Shown in pieces: positions 1 through 3,819 of a stretch of DNA of 5,947 nt (positions are counted from its first letter, which is position 1; each line of letters begins with the position of its first letter). The notes below the pieces were generated by a model. It saw nothing but the letters and a program-made list of their open reading frames with translations, was not told the origin of the DNA and ran no database searches. Origin of the DNA: ZLKRG46 sp032117915 (lineage in GTDB: Bacteria; Bacteroidota; Ignavibacteria; Kapaibacteriales; Kapaibacteriaceae); assembly GCA_032117915.1 (NCBI GenBank), contig JAULYI010000133.1:1-5947 (forward strand), given 5' to 3'. Position numbers and translations under genes: made by a program.

Positions 1-1080
1 CGTGCCCGTGCCACCCGTTGCCGTCACGGTGATCTCACCGTCCGTGGCGCCGTTGCAGCTCAGGTCCGAGCCGTTGTAGCTCTTCTTCGACGTTCCCGTG
101 ATCGACAGCGCCGGCGGAGCCGTGATGGTAACACTTGTAGCGAGCGTTGCACAACCATTGTCGTCGCGGACGCGGATCTGATACGTACCGGAAGCAAGAC
201 TGCCGAAGATGTTCGAGGCCTGATACGTGGAGCCGTTATCCTTCGAGTACTGCTTCGCGCCTGTGCCGCCCGTAGCCGTCACGGTGATCTCACCGTCGGC
301 AGCGCCGTTGCAGCTAAGGTCCGAGCCATTGTAGCTCTTCTTCGACGTTCCCGTGATCGACAGCGCCGGAGGCGCCGTGATCGTCACGCTCGTGGCCGAC
401 GTTACGCAGTTGTTGGCATCCTTCACGCGGATCTGATACGTGCCGGCTGCAAGCGTGCCGAAGACGTTCGAGGCCTGATAGGTCGAACCGTTGTCCTTCG
501 AATACTGCTTCGTGCCCGTGCCGCCCGTGGCCGCAACAGTGATCTCACCGTCTGTAGCGCCGTTGCAGCTCAGGTCCGAACCGTTATAGCTCTTCTTGGT
601 GGCGCTGGTGATCGACAGGACCGGCGGAGCCGTGATCGTAACCGTGGTTACGGATGTCGTACAGGCGTTCACATCGCGAACGCGCATCTGATACGTGCCT
701 GCTGCAAGGCTGCCAAAGACGTTCGATGCCTGATACGTGGCACCGTTGTCCTTCGAGTATTCCTTGGCACCCGTTCCGCCCGTGGCATTGACGGTGATCT
801 CGCCGTCTGCTGCACCGTTGCAGCTCAGGTCCGAACCGTTATAGCTCTTCTTGGGAGCGCTCGTGATCTGCAGTGCCGGCGGAGCCGTGATCGTTACGTT
901 CGTAGCAGGCGTAACACAGTCGTTAGCATCCTTGGCACGCATGGCATACGTGGCGGCACCAAGACCGCTGAACACCGACGCGTCCTGCCAGGTTGTTCCG
1001 TTGTCACGCGAATACTTGTACGGCGGAACGCCGCCCATCGCCGTCATGCTGATCTGTCCGTCCATTGCCCCATTGCAGCT
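1..1080 (-). repeat. Tandem array of 255-base SprB-type coding repeats
   Basis: The S-C-N-G motif starts at 1080, 825, 570, 315 and 60, exactly 255 bases (85 codons) apart. Four units are complete (1080-826, 825-571, 570-316, 315-61) and one is cut by the window edge (60-1). Consensus residues include SCNGAxDGEITV, ATGGTG, YSKDNGSTYQASNVFG, LAAGTYQIRVxDxNxC, SVTITAPPAL and KKSYNGSDL. A hand count gives 42 mismatches between bases 1-255 and 256-510 (about 84% identical), 55 between 256-510 and 511-765 (about 78%), and 50 between 1-255 and 511-765 (about 80%). A 41-base stretch is identical at 74-114 and 329-369. Each complete unit has two cysteines, one in SCNG and one near D-x-N-x-C. The array continues beyond the window. 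Confidence 0.95.
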
Positions 1081-3495
1081 CAGTTGTGAGCCGTTGAAGT
1101 TCGAGGTGACGGTGGCGGATTCAACAACGAGGAGGGTGGGTTCGGTAAGGGTGACGGAGAATTCGGCATAGGTGCCGTTCTTGTCCGTTGACCTCAGATT
1201 GTAGGCACCGGCCTTCAGCGAAGCGATATCAAGCGTGTTGCCCGTATAGCCATTGGGTCCGGTCCAAGCATGGGTGTAGGGGGCAGTGCCACCGACAAGG
1301 TTCATGTCGATCGAGCCCGTGGCTGCACCATTACATTTGATGTCGACCTTCGCAACCAGGTTCAGCTTGACGAATGTGCCGGTGCAGACGCCGTCCTTCG
1401 GCTGGAAGCCTGTGGCCGTGCTGTTGTCTGTTCCTTCAACAAGCCAGTTCTCGACGGTGGCGTTGCCACTGACCTTGGTGTTGATCACATTGCCTGACGT
1501 CGAGCCCCACCATTGGCAGCTCATCGGAATCGTCTTCGTGCCATCGTTGAGCAGACCGATCGCATTGGCGGACACAAGGCTATTGTTACCGATGCTGTTG
1601 ATCGTACCCGTTGCGGCCGCGCTGAAGAAGAGGCCTGCCTGGTTGGCGCTGCCGGCACCCGAGCCTTGAACAAGGTTATTATTGACCTTCAGGGCCGTAC
1701 CGTAGCTACCGGCGTTGCGGAAGGCAATACCGTGGTTGTTGGCATCGGTGATCTCGTTGTTCTCGATGGTGTACGTACGGATCGTGTTACCAACAAGCGT
1801 GACACCGTCGGCACCGGCATTGCTGATCTTGTTATCGGATACGGTAACGACCGACGTCGAGCTCAGACCGCGGAATTCCAGCGATCCTTCGATGTTTGAG
1901 TTCGTGACGGAGATGCTGCGGCTAAGGTTACCAATGGCGCAGGTGAGGGCGCGGATGCGCTGATCGTCGCAGCCTGGCTCCCACTTCTGCACGTCGATAA
2001 CGGATTGATGCACATTAAGCGACGCACCACGGTTGAGCGTGATCGCCGATTGCGTCGGCACACCAGTACCACAGGTCATAGCGTCGATACGCGAGTTGGA
2101 AAGACTCAGCGACCGTGTTGCGCTCACATTGAGCGGCTTATTGGAAATGTCTGATTTGATTGAAACAGCGTTCAACGTGACGTCGCCGGCACCCGCAGTC
2201 ACATTGATCGCTCCGTCGATAACGGTCCACGCCGATGCATCGGCAGACTTTGTACGAGCATCAGACGCATCGTAGGTCCAGACCCAACTGCCTGCTCCAT
2301 CCTTTGTGAACGGACTATGGCTACCAATAATTGTCAGGCTTTTTCCAACGGTGATACCACCGGGAAACGTACCCTTTTGGGCACGAACAACGGCGCCATC
2401 AGTCGAAGCGTCGATGGCCGCCTGGATACTGAAGAAGCTGCGGCTATAGTCTGTTGATGTCTTGATCGGTGCCTCTGTGGCGCATGCTTCAGCCGGATCC
2501 GGGACGAAGCCAACTGCACCTTCATCAATATCCGTTCCTACGGCGTTATAGGGTCCCAACTCGAGGTTTCCGTAGTTGGCACCTACGATCAGACCGGCAT
2601 CTGCCGTTCCAAAGTAGTTGCATGTGGCGGGGACAAGCGTAGATGACCAATTCGCAATGGCTAATGCGTAGCCCGTTGTTGATCGGCCGAAACTGTTCTC
2701 TGTAACATGAAAAGGTTGATTGCCCGAAGCACTGATCGTGACCCCGTTGAGATTCACATCATCACCACCGGCAAAGATGTTGTTGCGTATCTCCACACCG
2801 TCCGTACTGTTCCATATGTACGAGTTGATGCCAATGTAGCAGCGACGGAAATCATTGTACGAAACAATTGCGTGTTCGATCGATCCAGAGATGACGACAC
2901 CCGTGTTGCAGCCATCAAAGCTGTTTTCACCGATAACGACGGAGCCATAATTATCAGAGACGTACACACCCGAACCACCGTTGTATTCGTCGTCACCAAC
3001 AAACCGGTTCGAAGCAATTGTCGTAATGGTGCTACCGTAGATGTAGAGTTGTTGCGTCCTGTCAAACAAGCAATTGGACAATGCGATGCTGTACGGATAG
3101 CCAAAGTAGGCATCATATTGAAGCGGCGTAATGTATGGAGCAAAGGTCAAGCCTTCGAATGCATAGGCGCCGCCTGCATTCAGCACAAACGGTGCCGTGA
3201 TCACCGTTGCATCGTTGCCCCACTGATCCCACGGCGTGTAGGCGTTCACACCAAGAATGGTAAGATCCACCGGAGGCAGTGCAGCACCTGCAAAGTCGCC
3301 GGCGCCAATGTCAATGACGTCGCCATACTGTAGCGGCAAATTCGCTACGCCTTGAATGGTAGCCTTGGCCGTTCCCGGCGTCATGCCGTCATTGTTGTCA
3401 TCGCCCCCTGCACGCACATAGTACGTGTTGACTTGGGCATACATGGACGTTGCGACGAGCATCGTCAGCAACGACATGAGTATACGTGAGATCAT
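1..3495 (-). CDS. Giant secreted beta-helix / SprB-repeat surface protein, 3' end outside window
   Basis: A frame of 1165 codons with no stop, read by hand from ATG at 3495-3493 to the window edge; the C-terminus lies beyond base 1. Residues 1-21 form a signal peptide. Residues about 25-345 look like a right-handed beta-helix, opening with YYVRAGGDDNNDG and ATIQGVANL (DUF1565-like) and closing near CNYFGTADAG (292-301). A second beta-helix, about 346-685, opens with SIQAAIDASTDGAVV (356-370) and closes with CQWWGSTSG (660-668) and ENWL (682-685). From about 706 come SprB-type repeats (SCNGAxDGEI, GGTG, AGTYQIRVKD), five of them in exact 85-residue register. SprB repeats occur in T9SS-exported gliding or adhesion proteins, so a surface adhesin is inferred; no enzyme active site is visible. 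A T9SS sorting domain is predicted downstream but not seen. The start is the only ATG after the in-frame TGA near 3562 that gives a complete signal peptide; Met7 is the alternative. Confidence 0.93.
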   Translation of the reverse strand, partial: MISRILMSLLTMLVATSMYAQVNTYYVRAGGDDNNDGMTPGTAKATIQGVANLPLQYGDVIDIGAGDFAGAALPPVDLTILGVNAYTPWDQWGNDATVITAPFVLNAGGAYAFEGLTFAPYITPLQYDAYFGYPYSIALSNCLFDRTQQLYIYGSTITTIASNRFVGDDEYNGGSGVYVSDNYGSVVIGENSFDGCNTGVVISGSIEHAIVSYNDFRRCYIGINSYIWNSTDGVEIRNNIFAGGDDVNLNGVTISASGNQPFHVTENSFGRSTTGYALAIANWSSTLVPATCNYFGTADAGLIVGANYGNLELGPYNAVGTDIDEGAVGFVPDPAEACATEAPIKTSTDYSRSFFSIQAAIDASTDGAVVRAQKGTFPGGITVGKSLTIIGSHSPFTKDGAGSWVWTYDASDARTKSADASAWTVIDGAINVTAGAGDVTLNAVSIKSDISNKPLNVSATRSLSLSNSRIDAMTCGTGVPTQSAITLNRGASLNVHQSVIDVQKWEPGCDDQRIRALTCAIGNLSRSISVTNSNIEGSLEFRGLSSTSVVTVSDNKISNAGADGVTLVGNTIRTYTIENNEITDANNHGIAFRNAGSYGTALKVNNNLVQGSGAGSANQAGLFFSAAATGTINSIGNNSLVSANAIGLLNDGTKTIPMSCQWWGSTSGNVINTKVSGNATVENWLVEGTDNSTATGFQPKDGVCTGTFVKLNLVAKVDIKCNGAATGSIDMNLVGGTAPYTHAWTGPNGYTGNTLDIASLKAGAYNLRSTDKNGTYAEFSVTLTEPTLLVVESATVTSNFNGSQLSCNGAMDGQISMTAMGGVPPYKYSRDNGTTWQDASVFSGLGAATYAMRAKDANDCVTPATNVTITAPPALQITSAPKKSYNGSDLSCNGAADGEITVNATGGTGAKEYSKDNGATYQASNVFGSLAAGTYQMRVRDVNACTTSVTTVTITAPPVLSITSATKKSYNGSDLSCNGATDGEITVAATGGTGTKQYSKDNGSTYQASNVFGTLAAGTYQIRVKDANNCVTSATSVTITAPPALSITGTSKKSYNGSDLSCNGAADGEITVTATGGTGAKQYSKDNGSTYQASNIFGSLASGTYQIRVRDDNGCATLATSVTITAPPALSITGTSKKSYNGSDLSCNGATDGEITVTATGGTGT
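1081..1338 (-). repeat. Diverged first SprB repeat unit (86 residues)
   Basis: The protein motif KCNGAATGSIDMNLVGG, TAPYTHAWTGPNGYTG, then AGAYNLRSTDKNGTYAEFSVTLTEP is the closest in the window to the canonical SprB family pattern (CnGa.dGsi.....GG..PYtysW...G....i..L.aGtY...v.D..g......tI.eP). The distance from its C-N-G to the next is 258 bases instead of 255. It lacks the second cysteine present in the complete following units. It is the N-terminal cap of the array and the unit least like the others. Confidence 0.8.
1438..2460 (-). other. Second right-handed beta-helix module (residues about 346-686)
   Basis: It begins with SFFSIQAAIDASTDGAVV and KGTFPGGITVGKSLTIIG, the classic first rungs of a parallel beta-helix. 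It continues through rungs with Asn-turns: VTNSNIEG, VSDNKISNAGADGV, IENNEITDANNHG, VNNNLVQGSG, IGNNSLVSAN. It closes with CQWWGSTSG...KVSGNATVENWL, the NWWGs.sGp...v.g.v...pWl ending common in these proteins. Its linker GTDNSTATGFQPKDGVC resembles the linker after the first module, which suggests internal duplication. Function is unknown beyond a probable extended structural rod. Confidence 0.75.
2461..3423 (-). other. First right-handed beta-helix module (residues about 25-345)
   Basis: The opening YYVRAGGDDNNDG followed by TAKATIQGV and YGDVIDIGAGDF is the usual entry of DUF1565/pectate-lyase-like helices (YV...GsDsNdG...ATIQ...GD.I.v..G.y). Rungs of irregular length follow with Asn-rich turns such as ASNRFVG, GENSFDG, SYNDFRR, IRNNIFAG and TENSFGR, roughly 22-24 residues apart. 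The module ends at CNYFGTADAG and a linker GTDIDEGAVGFVPDP...C. Such helices occur in polysaccharide lyases and in structural adhesins; no lyase catalytic set could be assigned, so a structural or ligand-binding role is the safer reading. Domain limits are approximate. Confidence 0.75.
3433..3495 (-). other. Sec signal peptide of the SprB-repeat protein
   Basis: The first 21 residues have a short n-region with Arg4, a hydrophobic core LMSLLTMLVA (6-15), and a polar c-region ending S-M-Y-A-Q. Cleavage most likely falls after Ala20 (Y-A then Q), leaving an N-terminal Gln. This fits Sec export to the periplasm, as required for T9SS cargo. It also supports ATG at 3495 as the true start, since starting at Met7 would remove the basic n-region. 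Confidence 0.85.
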
Positions 3496-3507
3496 GGTGT
3501 CACCATG
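3493..3507. promoter_or_regulatory. Palindrome covering the start codon of the SprB-repeat gene
   Basis: CATGGTG-T-CACCATG is a perfect 7+7 inverted repeat around base 3500. The start codon lies at one end (3495-3493), and a mirror ATG sits at 3506-3504 in another frame. That upstream ATG opens a four-codon frame (Met-Val-Thr-Pro) whose TGA overlaps the real start as ATGA. In RNA it could fold as a 6-base-pair stem with a 3-base loop. It might modulate initiation or be a protein-binding site, or be chance. The minus-strand leader just before it is pyrimidine-rich (CTTCC, CCTCTCC) with no Shine-Dalgarno sequence. Confidence 0.4.
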
Positions 3508-3733
3508 GAGAGGTAAAAGGAAGAGAGTAGTATGTCGTAGTTCAGCGGTCGTTCTGTGGAATCATGCTACCATGCAGCAGAAGACCGTTCCATGCGATAG
3601 GTGTCCCTTGCGAGGAGTGCGGTTCGCGCACACTTCGGGCACATGGTCGAAAATTACGGGGCATTGGTGACAATAACCAACGGAAAGGTCGTGGTTGTCG
3701 AGAGGTAAACCGGCAAGCAGTCACGCGCCTGCC
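3496..3733. other. Intergenic leader region without a supportable gene
   Basis: This stretch between the terminator and the next start has no frame with recognisable protein content. It is presumed to hold the promoter and 5' untranslated leader of the SprB-repeat gene. A 10-base direct repeat, GAGAGGTAAA on the plus strand, occurs at 3508-3517 and 3700-3709, near the two ends of the region. A short 5-base-pair hairpin (GTGCG/CGCAC) lies at about 3617-3631. Neither can be given a function. Confidence 0.6.
3651..3680 (-). promoter_or_regulatory. Weak promoter candidate for the SprB-repeat gene
   Basis: On the minus strand, TTGGTT (3680-3675) and TAATTT (3656-3651) are separated by 18 bases, a loose match to a sigma70-like -35/-10 pair. 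It would give a leader of roughly 145-150 bases. A promoter is expected somewhere between the terminator at 3734 and the start at 3495, but this exact site is a guess. I saw no clear Bacteroidota-type TTTG / TAnnTTTG pair. Confidence 0.2.
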
Positions 3734-3773
3734 AAAAAACAACACTGGCGTCACGATTGCTCGTGACGCCAGT
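3734..3773 (-). terminator. Intrinsic terminator after the LamG/T9SS gene
   Basis: Bases 3744-3756 (ACTGGCGTCACGA) and 3761-3773 are perfect 13-base inverted repeats around a 4-base loop (3757-3760). On the minus strand the stem is followed by GTTG and then six T residues (3739-3734), the expected U-tract. There is no T-tract on the plus side, so it should act only on minus-strand transcription. It lies 47 bases past the stop codon at 3820-3822, separating the two genes into different transcription units. Confidence 0.88.
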
Positions 3774-3795
3774 ATGATCTGTGCGTATGTGTCGT

Positions 3796-3812
3796 GGAGG
3801 GTATTACCCTCC
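3796..3812. other. Small hairpin just after the stop codon
   Basis: GGAGGGT (3796-3802) and ACCCTCC (3806-3812) form a perfect 7-base stem with a 3-base loop, beginning 7 bases downstream of the TAA of the minus-strand gene. No T-run follows on either strand, so it is not a terminator by itself. It could protect the 3' end of the mRNA or be incidental. Confidence 0.45.
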
Positions 3813-3819
3813 GTCCGGC

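Noticed and set aside
1..825. Higher-order 510-base (two-unit) repeat suggested by alternating GAADGE...GTGA and GATDGE...GTGT units
   Set aside because: Hand-counted DNA identity does not support it: bases 1-255 are closer to the adjacent 256-510 (42 mismatches) than to the alternate 511-765 (50 mismatches), and the KKSYNGSDL-side tails group adjacent units.
1..1080. CRISPR or non-coding satellite interpretation of the regular 255-base repeat
   Set aside because: The period is a multiple of three, the repeats are in one open frame, and variation respects the protein motif; this is a protein repeat array.
2707..3333. Plus-strand open frame (208 codons) opposite the first beta-helix
   Set aside because: It is antisense to the signal-peptide-led beta-helix frame and shows no recognisable motif; it is open because the sense frame rarely uses codons whose complement is a stop.
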